A stretch of 64,000 bases of DNA from Methanoregula sp. UBA64 (lineage in GTDB: Archaea > Halobacteriota > Methanomicrobia > Methanomicrobiales > Methanospirillaceae), in assembly GCF_002502735.1 (NCBI RefSeq), contig NZ_DAQC01000001.1, forward strand, positions 613,229 through 677,228, given 5' to 3'. The notes below the pieces were generated by a model. That model did not search any database and was not told where the DNA came from. It saw only the letters and a list, made by a program, of their open reading frames with translations. Both the position numbers and the translations under genes were made by a program. Position 1 is the first letter of the stretch. The number at the start of each line of letters is the position of its first letter. Below are positions 44,183 to 53,351 of the stretch, piece after piece.

Positions 44183-44896
44183 ATGACTGGCAGATTTGGT
44201 TTGTTCATGGGAATTCTCCTCATCCTTTTCATCACCGCAGTACCGGTACTTGCTGCGGAACCTGCTGCGGGAAGTACGACAGTTCCGGACGAGATCGTTG
44301 CCCCGGGTTCACCGGTATCGTTTGTTGTCCCGGTACCCGGGAATGCAACGCAGGTGCAGGAATGGACGCTTACCTGTTACAAGGTCACCGGGGTCATGTC
44401 CGTGCCCGCAAGCTGCGGTGCCGAAGTTGTCGTAAAGAACATAACCGCGAATCCTCTGGTCCTGAATAATCTCCCCTCCGCAGAACAGGGAACCTATACC
44501 GTGATCGCCGCCTTCCCCGGCCCGGACGGGACATTCGGGATCGGGTACGACAGGCCCTCGCGTACGCTCTATTATGCAGCGAACCGTACCGTGATCGCGA
44601 ACTGGAGCCAAAAGAACCCCTCCGATAAGGAAGAGGCAGCCGTGATTACAAAAGCGCTCGCGAGCCCCGGGATTGATAATCCTTCGGTGTCGAAAAGCTA
44701 CACGGTCGCGGCTCAGGCAAACGCAGAAACCACCACTGCATCCGCTGCGATCTCTCATGCCCTGACGCAGGGGACCGGTGTTTCAGGGACAACCGCAGCA
44801 CCGGCACAGACAACAACGGCGCCGGGATTCGAGGGGGCACTTGCCCTTGCCGGACTTGCCGCTGCCGCCCTTGTCCTGTGCGGGACACGGCGCTGA
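44183..44896 (+). CDS. Secreted protein with PGF-CTERM-like sorting signal
   Basis: The 237-residue protein has a signal peptide (LLILFITAVPVLAA) and an extracytoplasmic domain of about 170 residues with Cys at two positions. The last 25 residues hold a sorting signal: APGFEGALALAGLAAAALVL followed by Cys, Gly, Thr and Arg-Arg. This fits the PGF-CTERM signal, cleaved by archaeosortase and replaced by a lipid. The preceding stretch is rich in Thr and Ala, as in such proteins. Surface anchoring is likely; function is not known. Confidence 0.8.
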   Translation: MTGRFGLFMGILLILFITAVPVLAAEPAAGSTTVPDEIVAPGSPVSFVVPVPGNATQVQEWTLTCYKVTGVMSVPASCGAEVVVKNITANPLVLNNLPSAEQGTYTVIAAFPGPDGTFGIGYDRPSRTLYYAANRTVIANWSQKNPSDKEEAAVITKALASPGIDNPSVSKSYTVAAQANAETTTASAAISHALTQGTGVSGTTAAPAQTTTAPGFEGALALAGLAAAALVLCGTRR

Positions 44897-44927
44897 TCCT
44901 TTTTTTCCCGGGCCGGATGGTCTCCGG

Positions 44928-45704
44928 TCAGGCGGTTTCCGGAGCAATCACGAACCGGCAGTGGTCGTCGCCCATGGCATAACAGGCGGTCTCGTCCACC
45001 CGCTGGGGGCGCCGGAAGTGGCGGGTAAAGACTGCGCCAAGGACGCCGCAGTCGAACGCGCAGGCAGGTCTCCCGAGCTGCGGCAGGCTGCCGCACTCGA
45101 AACAGTCGTATACCCTGATAACGAGAGGATCGGTACTCTCTATTTCAAGGGCGCCGAGGTTATTCTTCTTCCAGAACGATCGGGTATTTTTTAGGATTTT
45201 TTCGAGATCCGGGGCCGCAATCGCAGCATAGATCCGTTCTCCCACATGGTAGCCGGCGTTCTGCAATACCGGATCGATATTGATGCCCTCCTTTAAGAGC
45301 GACACCCGGATTGTCCGAAACATCAGCTGGTAGAACCGGAACGGGTCCGGGCCGTCCACGAGCCGGGCCACCTGGTCGGCGCTGTCCCGGATCACCGGTT
45401 TTTTTGTGGCAAGTCCCCCGAGATACGGCGACCGGAGGTAAAAGATCTTTTTCCGGGAATCATCCGGGTCGGGCCGCTCATCCACGATTCCCTCGCGCAC
45501 GAGCCCCTGCAGGTGTACCGAGACCGTGGACTTGGCCTTGCCCGACTGTTTTACGATCTCATCGAACGGGAGCTCCCGTTCCGCAAGGACCGCGACAATC
45601 CCTGCCCGTGCCGGCGACTGGACGGCCCGCACACCCGAAGGTGTGGCAAAGAGCCCGATACCCGGCACCGCCTGCTTTAATCTTCTCTTTTGTTTTCCTG
45701 CCAT
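44928..45704 (-). CDS. ArsR-type HTH regulator with V4R sensor domain
   Basis: The 258-residue protein has a winged-helix domain (residues about 20-90: FDEIVKQSGKAKSTVSVHLQGL is the recognition part) and a V4R (4-vinyl reductase) domain at 130-258 (AGYHVGERIY, then DCFECGSLPQLGRPACAFDCGVLGAVFTRHF, DETACYAMGDDHCRFVI). The V4R half has seven cysteines, fit to sense redox state or bind a ligand or metal. The gene is divergent from fprA, and GTTCG-type repeats in the shared region (45754-45800) are likely its operators. The ATG at 45704 starts the protein; upstream codons overlap the operators. Confidence 0.85.
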   Translation of the reverse strand: MAGKQKRRLKQAVPGIGLFATPSGVRAVQSPARAGIVAVLAERELPFDEIVKQSGKAKSTVSVHLQGLVREGIVDERPDPDDSRKKIFYLRSPYLGGLATKKPVIRDSADQVARLVDGPDPFRFYQLMFRTIRVSLLKEGINIDPVLQNAGYHVGERIYAAIAAPDLEKILKNTRSFWKKNNLGALEIESTDPLVIRVYDCFECGSLPQLGRPACAFDCGVLGAVFTRHFRRPQRVDETACYAMGDDHCRFVIAPETA

Positions 45705-45740
45705 CGCTGTTCCCGCTATCCTGTACAATAAACGTAAACT

Positions 45741-45800
45741 AGATATATAATCTGTTCGTAAACAATAGAATGTTCGTATAGTTCCGAACGAAAGGCGAAC
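45741..45800 (+). promoter_or_regulatory. fprA promoter with GTTCGTA operator repeats
   Basis: AGATATATAATC (45741-45752) is a good archaeal TATA box for fprA. Right after it are two GTTCGTA elements at 45754 and 45772, exactly 18 bases apart. Inverse CGAAC elements are at 45785 (in the palindrome GTTCCGAAC) and 45796, just before the start codon. Sites here would block transcription, so repression by the divergent V4R regulator is the simplest reading. Confidence 0.7.
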
Positions 45801-45804
45801 TACC

Positions 45805-47022
45805 ATGAAGGCTACAAAACTTGCAGAAGGCGTCTACTGGGTTGGCGCCATTGACTGGAACCTGCGCGACTACCACGGCTACACGCTGCCGGGCACGACC
45901 TATAACGCGTACCTCGTGCTCGGGAAAAAGCACAACGTACTGATCGACAACACGTACCCCGGCCACGAGTTCCAGATGATGGAACGCATAAAAGATATCA
46001 TCGACCCGAAAAAGATCGATATCATCGTGGCAAACCATGTGGAAAAGGACCACTCGGGCGCACTGCCGATGCTCACGAAAATGCTGCCCAATGTCCCGAT
46101 CTATTGTACGGAAGCCGCAGTCACCGGTTTTGGCAAGCACTACGATACCAAAGGCTGGAACTTTAAGACCATAAAAAGCCTCGACAAGCTCGACATTGGC
46201 GGAAAGACGCTCGTCTTTGTCGAAGCCCCGATGCTCCACTGGCCCGACTCCATGTTCACCTACCTTGCCGAAGACAAGATCCTCTTCCCGAACGATGCGT
46301 TCGGCCAGCACATCGCGAGCTGCGAGCGCTTCGATGACGAACTGGGAAAGGAGGCCTCTCTCGCCCATGCCCAGAAGTTCTTTGCAAACCTGATCGTACC
46401 CCTCGCGCCCAAGGTGTTAAAGAAGCTCGACGAGGTCACGAAACTCGGGATCCCGATTGCGATGGTCGCCCCGAGCCACGGGGTCATCTGGCGATCGTAC
46501 GCCGCTGACATCATCGGCGCGTACGTGAACTGGTCAAACGGCGTTGCAAAGAACAAGGTAACGATCGTCTACGACACCATGCACCACTCGACCGATCTCA
46601 TGGCGCAGATGATTGCCGAAGGCGTCATGGCAGAAGGCGTTGCGGTGAAAGTCTGCATGTTAAAAGACGGCCGGTTTGAAGGGACGCACCGGAGCAATGT
46701 GGTCACCGAGATCCTCGATTCCAAGGCGGTTCTTGTCGGTACTCCCACACTCCAGGACGAGGTGTATCCGACCGTAGCCGATTTCCTCTCCTACCTGCAC
46801 GGCATCCGGCCCGGCCGGCTGACCGCAAAGAAGATCGGGTGCGCCTTTGGCTCGCATGGCGGGCAGGGCGGCGCCATAAAGATCGTTACCGAGGGGCTCA
46901 AAAATGCGGGCATCGAGACGATCAACGAAGGCTACGAAGTGCTCTACAAGCCCGATGCTGCCGAGCTCAAAAAATGCTACGAGCTCGGGCAGGATGTTGC
47001 ACGCCGCGTCAAGGCGATGTAA
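45805..47022 (+). CDS. fprA: FprA-type A flavoprotein (F420H2 oxidase family)
   Basis: The 405-residue protein has the two-domain layout of flavodiiron proteins. The N-terminal beta-lactamase-like domain binds the diiron centre: NHVEKDHSG has His78, Glu80, Asp82 and His83, with further ligands later. The C-terminal flavodoxin domain starts near residue 250 (VTIVYDTMHHSTDLMAQMI) and binds FMN. In methanogens FprA reduces oxygen to water with F420H2 and so protects the cell. A regulator gene and repeats upstream suggest control by redox state or oxygen. Confidence 0.93.
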   Translation: MKATKLAEGVYWVGAIDWNLRDYHGYTLPGTTYNAYLVLGKKHNVLIDNTYPGHEFQMMERIKDIIDPKKIDIIVANHVEKDHSGALPMLTKMLPNVPIYCTEAAVTGFGKHYDTKGWNFKTIKSLDKLDIGGKTLVFVEAPMLHWPDSMFTYLAEDKILFPNDAFGQHIASCERFDDELGKEASLAHAQKFFANLIVPLAPKVLKKLDEVTKLGIPIAMVAPSHGVIWRSYAADIIGAYVNWSNGVAKNKVTIVYDTMHHSTDLMAQMIAEGVMAEGVAVKVCMLKDGRFEGTHRSNVVTEILDSKAVLVGTPTLQDEVYPTVADFLSYLHGIRPGRLTAKKIGCAFGSHGGQGGAIKIVTEGLKNAGIETINEGYEVLYKPDAAELKKCYELGQDVARRVKAM

Positions 47023-47112
47023 TCATCCTTTTTCCTTCACTCTGAATGCACATGCCCCATCTCTCACGCCGGTTGTACTGAACCGGCAGCCTGATGCCAA
47101 TGCCACGGCATC

Positions 47113-47122
47113 TTTTTTTTTT
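47113..47122 (+). terminator. Poly-T terminator candidate after fprA
   Basis: Ten T about 90 bases after the fprA stop. Confidence 0.5.
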
Positions 47123-48039
47123 GGTTTTGCGTACGATCTTTTTGTTTTCAAGCCGGGAACGGCCTGCATCGTCCGGGTCCGGCAGACCGCGTACCGGATC
47201 GATCCGGATGCGATGTACGAAGATTTGATTCCGAGGATCTCCGCGATCTCCGGGCGCTGCCGTACCCGGCATGGTTCCCAAGAAAATTTTGGCTGCGAAC
47301 CCGGCACGAGCGAGTGTGGCGGAGGCTCCGGGTTTACCCGACCGTTGTTTCTTGAGATCGATTGGTGGAAGCCGGACGATTACATAAACCCGCACTCCGG
47401 GCAGGCAACCTTACCTGGAGATTACCCCCCTTTATAAAGGAGGGGATGGCCGGACCTACCGTCTCCCATGATCGTTTCTCCGACGGAGAGGTTTTGGTGT
47501 CGGATCGCGACCGGAAAGTTCCAGTGGAAATAGTGCCAATCCACTCCATGATTTTTGTTTTAAATCGGTATTTTTTGAAACGGGACGTTTTAACGAAGAA
47601 AAAACCGTGCAATTTAGCGGGCTTCCTGTGATCGCGAAAAACCGGTTGATCTACAGCTTGTCCGTGAATCCGGGCAGGGCTAAAAAGGGCAATACGACCG
47701 AAAAATAAAGGGGGTTCCCGATCGGGAAAAACGCGATCCGGTTTTCTGCGAAAAAAAGGGGGATCTGCCATTATTGCGCATTTGGAACGACCGGAAAGGC
47801 ATCCGGGAGGACAGATACGTTATTTTCCGGTAATTTGACGCACAAAATCCCTTAAACTCTTCAAAAGGATGTGCTTCTTTGGGGCTCGCTCCCCCGCCGC
47901 ACGGGCATCCCCGGTTGCGATAGTGCCTCAAACTGTTGAACGAGATTTGTTGTGAAGCGATCTTTCCCCGGAATTTTTTTCTTGATCCGCCGCGGGGGCG
48001 CCCCGCCGGGGGCGGCGGAACTCATCGCAACCGGGGGCA

Positions 48040-48057
48040 TGGGGGCATCAGCCCCCA
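48040..48057. repeat. Short perfect hairpin
   Basis: TGGGGGC and GCCCCCA flank the loop ATCA. The stem is seven base pairs and all but one are G-C. It stands in the gene-free region and could be part of an RNA or a binding site. Confidence 0.5.
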
Positions 48058-48247
48058 TCATGATCCCGCAGACAAAATCCGGATAATCCGGCCGGATATT
48101 TTTGGAAAATTCGTTCACGCAGCCAAAAAAATGTCTGGGTCGCGGGCAGAACAATTTTATTAAAAAGTTTGCAGCGGGCGGAGAGTTTCCGAAAAAATAT
48201 CCGGCAACGCATCCGATTTTTTTTAACCGCATCACCAGCGCGGCCCC

Positions 48248-48991
48248 TTACGATATCACCACAGATGCCGATTCATCGAACGGATTGGTACGCAGGGCAA
48301 GCGAGAAGAGGTACGGGTACCTGCCGTGGATATATTCCATGTACCTGAGCCACTGGATAACAAGCGCCGCATAGACCCGGTTGATATCGCGTTCGAGATG
48401 GGCACGGTCTGCCGGGGGAAGTGCCGCAAGTCCCTGCCGCGCCTTGAACTCCTCGGTCACATGGCCGAGCGCGAGCAGGAGATCGGTAAACGACTCGTGC
48501 TCGAAGACCATGGGGTTTTCCACAACCCGGAGCACGAACTCTTCGCGGGAGAAGAGGTATTCTGCAAACCGGGCCGTATCGAGCCGGGCAATGTCAACCG
48601 CGGGAGGGTGCACTGCAAGCTCTTTGTGCAGCGCTGCAAACCGGGCGGGTGTCCAGCTTTCCTGCACAACCAGTTCCCGACGAAGATCGCCGGCCCGGGG
48701 ATCGGCCCCGGCAAGCATGGCAAGGAGCGGCGTTCCTTCGGTCGAGAAGAACGTCCCGATGACAAGGTTGAGTTTCTCCATCCGCTGCTGCCGCTCGCGG
48801 GATTCGAGCATCTGGTCGATGATCAGGGTGACCACCAGCACCTCGATGGGCAGGAACGCGATGTCGCTGACAAGGAAGATCAGGATATGCTCCGGGTCCT
48901 GGAAGATGAAAAAATGGAGGGTATAGAGTGCGAGGGAAAGGGTGACCAGCCCCAGCGCCACGATAATTTTCCACCGGATCTCTTCTCTCAT
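48248..48991 (-). CDS. Hypothetical membrane protein with cytosolic helical domain
   Basis: The 247-residue protein has two N-terminal helices (about 10-32 and 35-60), followed by a region rich in charged residues (ESRERQQRMEKLNLVIGTFF) and a mostly helical domain of about 180 residues. I do not recognise the family beyond seeing that it is not an enzyme with familiar motifs. The gene starts at an ATG at 48991 and stands alone at the start of a minus-strand run. Confidence 0.65.
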   Translation of the reverse strand: MREEIRWKIIVALGLVTLSLALYTLHFFIFQDPEHILIFLVSDIAFLPIEVLVVTLIIDQMLESRERQQRMEKLNLVIGTFFSTEGTPLLAMLAGADPRAGDLRRELVVQESWTPARFAALHKELAVHPPAVDIARLDTARFAEYLFSREEFVLRVVENPMVFEHESFTDLLLALGHVTEEFKARQGLAALPPADRAHLERDINRVYAALVIQWLRYMEYIHGRYPYLFSLALRTNPFDESASVVIS

Positions 48992-49131
48992 GGATACTAC
49001 CTATTTTTTAACCGTACCATTAAGGTATGGATCGGAGACATCCCGAAAACAGCCGGGAACCCTCCGGCAGATTTCCGGGGAGCAGGGTTACCGGGCCATG
49101 GCGGTAAAAAAGGAAAAAAGGGAGGGGGCGA

Positions 49132-49695
49132 TCAGGGGGACGGCCCGAGGTATCCTTCGAGCAGTGCCAGCGCAGCGAGTTCCTTCTTTCCGCCGCACTT
49201 CCGGACAATCCCGGCATGGTAGTCGATCAGTTCCTTGAGCTTTGGGTCGTGGTTTACCCGGTACCGGGTAGCGTGCACGGTCGCATCGACAATGCTGTTG
49301 AAGCCGCGGTTCACCGGCCAGACCGCAACCTCCTCTACGATCTCTTTTTCCTGCGTGAGTGCAACCACAATTGCTTCTGCGGTCTTTTTCTCGACCGTTG
49401 CCGAGAACGCAATCCAGGCATCCGCACGAGCGAGCCGGGTCATCACCCGGTTCCCGACCGGCTCCTCCGCAAATGCCTCGTCCGGCAGATCCCCAAATGC
49501 CGTTGTTACGTACAGCACCGGGTCGTGGATGATATTTGCCACCACCCAGCCGTCCCGCTCGATGTTTGCCGCGGTATGGGTTCCGGCAAAAAGGATCATG
49601 GTCGCTTTCCCCTCGCGGTAATGGATCCCGATCGGGGCAGCGTTTTTTGCAGTCGTGGCTATGATCTCGTTGATCCCGCCTTTTAAGAGTCCCAT
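49132..49695 (-). CDS. DUF447 family protein
   Basis: The 187-residue protein matches the DUF447 family of methanogens (split-barrel flavin-binding-like fold). It has INEIIATTAKNAAPIGIHYR at the start, NIIHDPVLYVTTAFGDLPDE near 53 and CGGKKELAALALLEGYL at the end. Its start overlaps the end of the CitG-like gene by 13 bases, so the two are coupled. Family members occur beside cofactor genes. Function unknown. Confidence 0.8.
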   Translation of the reverse strand: MGLLKGGINEIIATTAKNAAPIGIHYREGKATMILFAGTHTAANIERDGWVVANIIHDPVLYVTTAFGDLPDEAFAEEPVGNRVMTRLARADAWIAFSATVEKKTAEAIVVALTQEKEIVEEVAVWPVNRGFNSIVDATVHATRYRVNHDPKLKELIDYHAGIVRKCGGKKELAALALLEGYLGPSP

Positions 49696-50504
49696 TCCCA
49701 GCCCTCCGAGAGTGCAACATAGATAGCTGCGATCGTGATATCCGCTAATGACCCCGGGTTAATCCCGGCCGCGATGAACTCGGCATCGAGCGTTTCAAGC
49801 ACCTTTTTCCCGTCCAGCACCTCGCGGGCCTTATGGAGCACCTCTTCTGCCACGGCGCGGCCGTGCTTCTTTATGACAAACGTGTCCGGTTCGGTAGCAA
49901 GCAGGGTCAAAAACATCTCGACGATCGCTTCGCGGCCCGGGCCTATCTGGTGCAGGAGATCGGCCCCTCGCCGGGTCAGGATAAACCCGTTTACCCACTC
50001 CCGGGCAACCATGTCGTTGGGCGCCGAGTGCTGCATCACGTCATAGAGCGTCATGTTCCGGTCGCGGAGCATGTCCAGGGCTTTGGGGTCGTTTACATCG
50101 ATCTCGTCGGTCTTGTTCATCCGGACATTTGTCAGTGCAAACGCCTTGTAGAACGCGACCGCGTCCGAGACATCGGTCTTTGCAACTGCCTGGACGGCCC
50201 CGTTAATCCCGCCGCCGTACACGAGCGGGATAAGCAGGATGAATGCACCGAAGTGGGTGTTACCCCCCTTGTGCACGTTCGTCTGCTTTACCGCGTGGCC
50301 GATGATCTCGCCGATCCTGCCTTTCCCGGCCGCAGCTTCTTCAAGCGCCGGCCGGGCAAGGATCGCAGACGCTAAGAAGTGTTCGAGTGTCGTGTCGGAA
50401 TAATCGTGGCAGCGGTCTACGTTTCCCGGCTTCGGGAACGCACAGACCTCCAGCATCATGGCGAGCTGTGCCCGTTCAGCTGCTCCGGTCAGAGGGGACA
50501 TCAT
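49683..50504 (-). CDS. Triphosphoribosyl-dephospho-CoA synthase family (CitG/MdcB-like)
   Basis: The 273-residue protein has the family pattern: AMMLEVCAFPKPGNVDRCHDY near residue 15, NVHKGGNTHFGAFILLIPLVY near 75, and DVMQHSAPNDMVAREWVNGF near 155. Bacterial members make a CoA-like prosthetic group from ATP and dephospho-CoA. Methanogens do not have citrate lyase, so the substrate here is likely another nucleotide or cofactor. It overlaps the MMP9 gene upstream by 29 bases and DUF447 downstream by 13, so all three are coupled. A conserved methanogen role in cofactor or tetrapyrrole assembly is inferred. Confidence 0.82.
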   Translation of the reverse strand: MMSPLTGAAERAQLAMMLEVCAFPKPGNVDRCHDYSDTTLEHFLASAILARPALEEAAAGKGRIGEIIGHAVKQTNVHKGGNTHFGAFILLIPLVYGGGINGAVQAVAKTDVSDAVAFYKAFALTNVRMNKTDEIDVNDPKALDMLRDRNMTLYDVMQHSAPNDMVAREWVNGFILTRRGADLLHQIGPGREAIVEMFLTLLATEPDTFVIKKHGRAVAEEVLHKAREVLDGKKVLETLDAEFIAAGINPGSLADITIAAIYVALSEGWEWDS

Positions 50505-51615
50505 GGAAGATCCGGCCCATAATCGTTTCAGAAAGCTCGCGTTTCAGCCGCATATACTCTTTCTTTGGGAGCCCTTCCTGGGCAAGCGTCATGTCCCGGA
50601 ACATGCAGGGCGAGGATGTCTTGCAGCACCAGGCAAGGCTCCCGAAACAGGTGTGGGGGCCGCCGGCAAGGGGCGTGCCCTCGACCGCGTTTAACTTGAG
50701 CTTCGCATACTCCTCGTTGGTCATCCCGACTTTTGCGAGCGTCGGGATGAGCGGGCATTCCTTGACCGGCATGCAGCAAAAAGTGAGCGCCCGGATATCC
50801 CCGCCCCGGCAGAGTTGTTTTGGCGAGTTGTACCAGCCGTCGGTGTCCGCGTACTTCACGATCTCAGTATCGAGCAGGGCAAGCGTTTCGTTATCGGACT
50901 TTCGGGCCAGCGAGACGAGATCGGCCCCGTGGGAGAGCATATCCCGCATCTTATCGAACGTGGTGATCGAGTTATTGGCGATGATGATGAGCGGGCAGGA
51001 GTTCCGGATCTGGCGGAGCTTTGCAGTTCCCGCATCCATGAGGTCAACGTGGATGATGTCCGCTCCTGCTGCCCAGATTGTCCGGGCAAGCGCCCGGTCG
51101 TCGGCCGCAATACCGACACGGATCTTCACAGAGACTGTAACGCCCTCTGCCTTGAGGGCCTGTATTACGGGAACGAGCTTGTCGGGGTTTTTCAGGTAAT
51201 ACTCCCCGGCCCCGGCCGCCACCATGGGCGCCTGCCGGCAGTGGGCATCGATCTCGTACACTGCTTTTGTCCCTAACGCCCGGGCAATGGCGGCAAAGGA
51301 TTCAGGAGAAGCGCCGCGGAGGCTGATGCCGCAGACAACATCCGAGGAGGCAAGGGCGGCAAGTTCCTTTTCAAGGACCGGGACCGGGTCATTGTACAAA
51401 AATTCCTTCCGGTCCCCGCTGCTTGCGATCTCCTGTGCCGCTGCCATCGTCGGGGCATCGATTGCATACCCGCCGATGAACGCAAGGCCCGCATGTGCCT
51501 GTCTCGCGAGCACATACGCCGCATCCACAATCCCGGCCATGGACGCAATCACTACCGGGGTCTTTACCACCCGGTCATTGATGATGATACCGAAACGCTC
51601 TCCTGCATCCGTCAT
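50476..51615 (-). CDS. Methanogenesis marker 9 protein (NifR3-like barrel plus Cys-rich domain)
   Basis: The 379-residue protein has an N-terminal TIM barrel of about 250 residues in the dihydrouridine-synthase/NifR3 style (KTPVVIASMAGIVDAAYV, then VSVKIRVGIAADD and GADIIHVDLMD). The C-terminal part is the marker 9 domain, found only in methanogens. It has eight cysteines, including CCMPVKECP and WCCKTSSPC. They could bind a metal or an iron-sulfur cluster. The exact reaction is unknown. It lies head to head with cfbA with about 120 bases between, and heads a unit with the CitG-like and DUF447 genes. Confidence 0.88.
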   Translation of the reverse strand: MTDAGERFGIIINDRVVKTPVVIASMAGIVDAAYVLARQAHAGLAFIGGYAIDAPTMAAAQEIASSGDRKEFLYNDPVPVLEKELAALASSDVVCGISLRGASPESFAAIARALGTKAVYEIDAHCRQAPMVAAGAGEYYLKNPDKLVPVIQALKAEGVTVSVKIRVGIAADDRALARTIWAAGADIIHVDLMDAGTAKLRQIRNSCPLIIIANNSITTFDKMRDMLSHGADLVSLARKSDNETLALLDTEIVKYADTDGWYNSPKQLCRGGDIRALTFCCMPVKECPLIPTLAKVGMTNEEYAKLKLNAVEGTPLAGGPHTCFGSLAWCCKTSSPCMFRDMTLAQEGLPKKEYMRLKRELSETIMGRIFHDVPSDRSS

Positions 51616-51734
51616 TGGTCTTATCCATTGCGGTTATCAGCTCAAATCTGTTTGGATCAGGAATACCCGATCATGGCACAGCCGCCCGCCGTCCGGATCG
51701 ATTGGTAATAATTTTTAACGATAAAGGTAATACT

Positions 51735-52145
51735 ATGTGCTATATGATTAAGAAGGGAATGTTACTTGTAGGCCACGGCAGCACGATGCCCTACAACCAG
51801 GAACTCATCGAAGCAACCGGAAAGATGATCGCCGCACAGAACACCGGTTTTGTGGTGAAGTGCGGGTTCATGAATATCAATAAGCCCTCGATTAAGGAGT
51901 CCCTCGAAGCATTCAAAAAAGAAGAGATCGATGCGCTCGTGGTTGTCCCGCTGTTCCTTGCAAAAGGCGTCCACATTGAAAAAGACATTCCCGGAGAGAT
52001 CGGCCTTCCCGAGGGCTCGAAAAAAGGCAGCTTTGCCTTGAACGGGAAGAGCGTCCCGCTCGTATACGCAGACCCGATCGGTATCGACCCGCTCCTTGCC
52101 GAACTGATGGTAAAGAACGCGAAAAAAGCACTCACGCTGATTTAA
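51735..52145 (+). CDS. cfbA: Sirohydrochlorin nickelochelatase
   Basis: The 136-residue protein is the short CbiX type of chelatase. It inserts nickel into sirohydrochlorin, the first committed step to F430. Visible residues are LLVGHGSTMPYNQ near 10 and AKGVHIEKDIP near 80, whose His residues bind the metal. The ATG at 51735 has AAGGT upstream; an ATG at 51744 is a possible shorter start. It is the first gene of the cfbA-E-D-B run. Confidence 0.9.
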   Translation: MCYMIKKGMLLVGHGSTMPYNQELIEATGKMIAAQNTGFVVKCGFMNINKPSIKESLEAFKKEEIDALVVVPLFLAKGVHIEKDIPGEIGLPEGSKKGSFALNGKSVPLVYADPIGIDPLLAELMVKNAKKALTLI

Positions 52146-52155
52146 AAAACCGGAT

Positions 52156-53343
52156 ATGCAGGTGCTGGTACTCGATACGATCCACGGGGGCAGTGCGATC
52201 GCTGCCGCATATGCGGCGGCAGGTATCACTGCCGATGCCGTTGACGTGTACCGCGGCACAACGCCCGATGCAGAAGCACGGGCAAAAACCGGGCAGTACG
52301 ATCTTGTGACTGCCCCGGTCCACCTCGACCCGGACCATCCCCTCCTTCTTTTAGAAAAAGCGCCGGTGATCACCCACCACGAAGCAGTTCGCCGGCTTTT
52401 AGGCTCTGCACTCCCTCACCCGATGATCGAGATCACCGGGGCGCAGGGAAAGACCACCACGGCCCATGCACTTGCCTCGATCCTGCCCGGCCCGGGCGTC
52501 CTGCATACCTCGGCCGGCACGTACCGTTTCCCGGAGCAGCAGTTTCTGGAAAAGACGAGCATTACGCCGGCTTCCGTCCTCTCTGCGGCTGCACGTGCAC
52601 GCGAAGCAGGAGGCTGGCTCGTGGCCGAGGAATCCCTCGGGGTGACCGGGGCCGGCGACCTTGCGATCGTCACGTCGGGCAAAGACTACCGCTGCGCAAA
52701 CGGGAAAAAAAGCGCCCTTGCGGTAAAACTTGCATCGGTGCGGGAAAGCCCCCGGGTCCTTCTTGCCCCCGGCATTGCTGCGCCGGGTGCGGGAACTGCC
52801 GTCCACCTGGAGGATTGTGCAGAAGTATCCGGAACCGCCTGCACGATCCGGCTCGGCGGCCGGACATTCCGGTTCGAAAACCCGCTCCTCCTGCTGGACG
52901 GGTACCGCACCCCGCTCGCCCTTGCCGGTGCAGCTGCCGCCCTGCTCGGGTACGATCCGGCCCCGCTCGCAAACTTCCCCGGCATCACGGGGCGCATGTC
53001 GCGCCGGGTGATGGGGAATATTACCGTCATCGACAATGCAAACAGCGGGACAAACGCCGATACCACGATCGAGGCAGCCCGCTATGCCCGGGCCTGCACC
53101 GGCAAAACGGAGCTGACGCTTGTCATCGGGCAGGCAGAGAGCGACGGGAAGGTCTGCGAAGGATTCCCCGACAGCGAAATTGCCCGGGCCGTTACTGCGA
53201 TCGGTCCCGACACTGTGATCCGGGTCGGAGGCAGCCCGGCGCCGGGCAGCACCGTTTGCACAAGCCTTTTTGAGGCAGAAAAAAAAGCACTTGAGACAAC
53301 CACGTCCGGAGCCATCGTGCTTGCGGTCAAGACCTGGAGATAA
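52156..53343 (+). CDS. cfbE: Coenzyme F430 synthase, Mur-ligase type
   Basis: The 395-residue protein belongs to the MurT/MurF-like ligase family. The P-loop ITGAQGKTTT starts near residue 93, and IDNANSGTNADTTIEAARYA near 294 is the family motif for substrate binding. In F430 synthesis CfbE closes the last ring with ATP (formation of the cyclohexanone-bearing final product). It starts ten bases after cfbA and ends eight bases before cfbD. Confidence 0.88.
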   Translation: MQVLVLDTIHGGSAIAAAYAAAGITADAVDVYRGTTPDAEARAKTGQYDLVTAPVHLDPDHPLLLLEKAPVITHHEAVRRLLGSALPHPMIEITGAQGKTTTAHALASILPGPGVLHTSAGTYRFPEQQFLEKTSITPASVLSAAARAREAGGWLVAEESLGVTGAGDLAIVTSGKDYRCANGKKSALAVKLASVRESPRVLLAPGIAAPGAGTAVHLEDCAEVSGTACTIRLGGRTFRFENPLLLLDGYRTPLALAGAAAALLGYDPAPLANFPGITGRMSRRVMGNITVIDNANSGTNADTTIEAARYARACTGKTELTLVIGQAESDGKVCEGFPDSEIARAVTAIGPDTVIRVGGSPAPGSTVCTSLFEAEKKALETTTSGAIVLAVKTWR

Positions 53344-53351
53344 CGATAGAT

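Larger units (their letters stand above)
47023..48247. other. 1.2-kb region without a convincing gene
   Basis: I see no supported gene. Open frames on both strands lack ribosome-binding sites or protein-like composition. A 61-codon frame from ATG 47446 follows AAAGGAGGGG with no spacing and is the best of them, still weak. The region holds CCCCCCTTTATAAAGGAGGGG, a near palindrome at 47426-47446, several A- and T-runs, GC-rich stretches around 47990-48020, and a hairpin at 48040-48057. It may hold an unrecognised RNA or decayed genes. Confidence 0.5.

Noticed and set aside
47446..47631. 61-codon frame in the gene-free region
   Set aside because: AAAGGAGGGG touches the ATG with no spacing, and the peptide has no recognised features.
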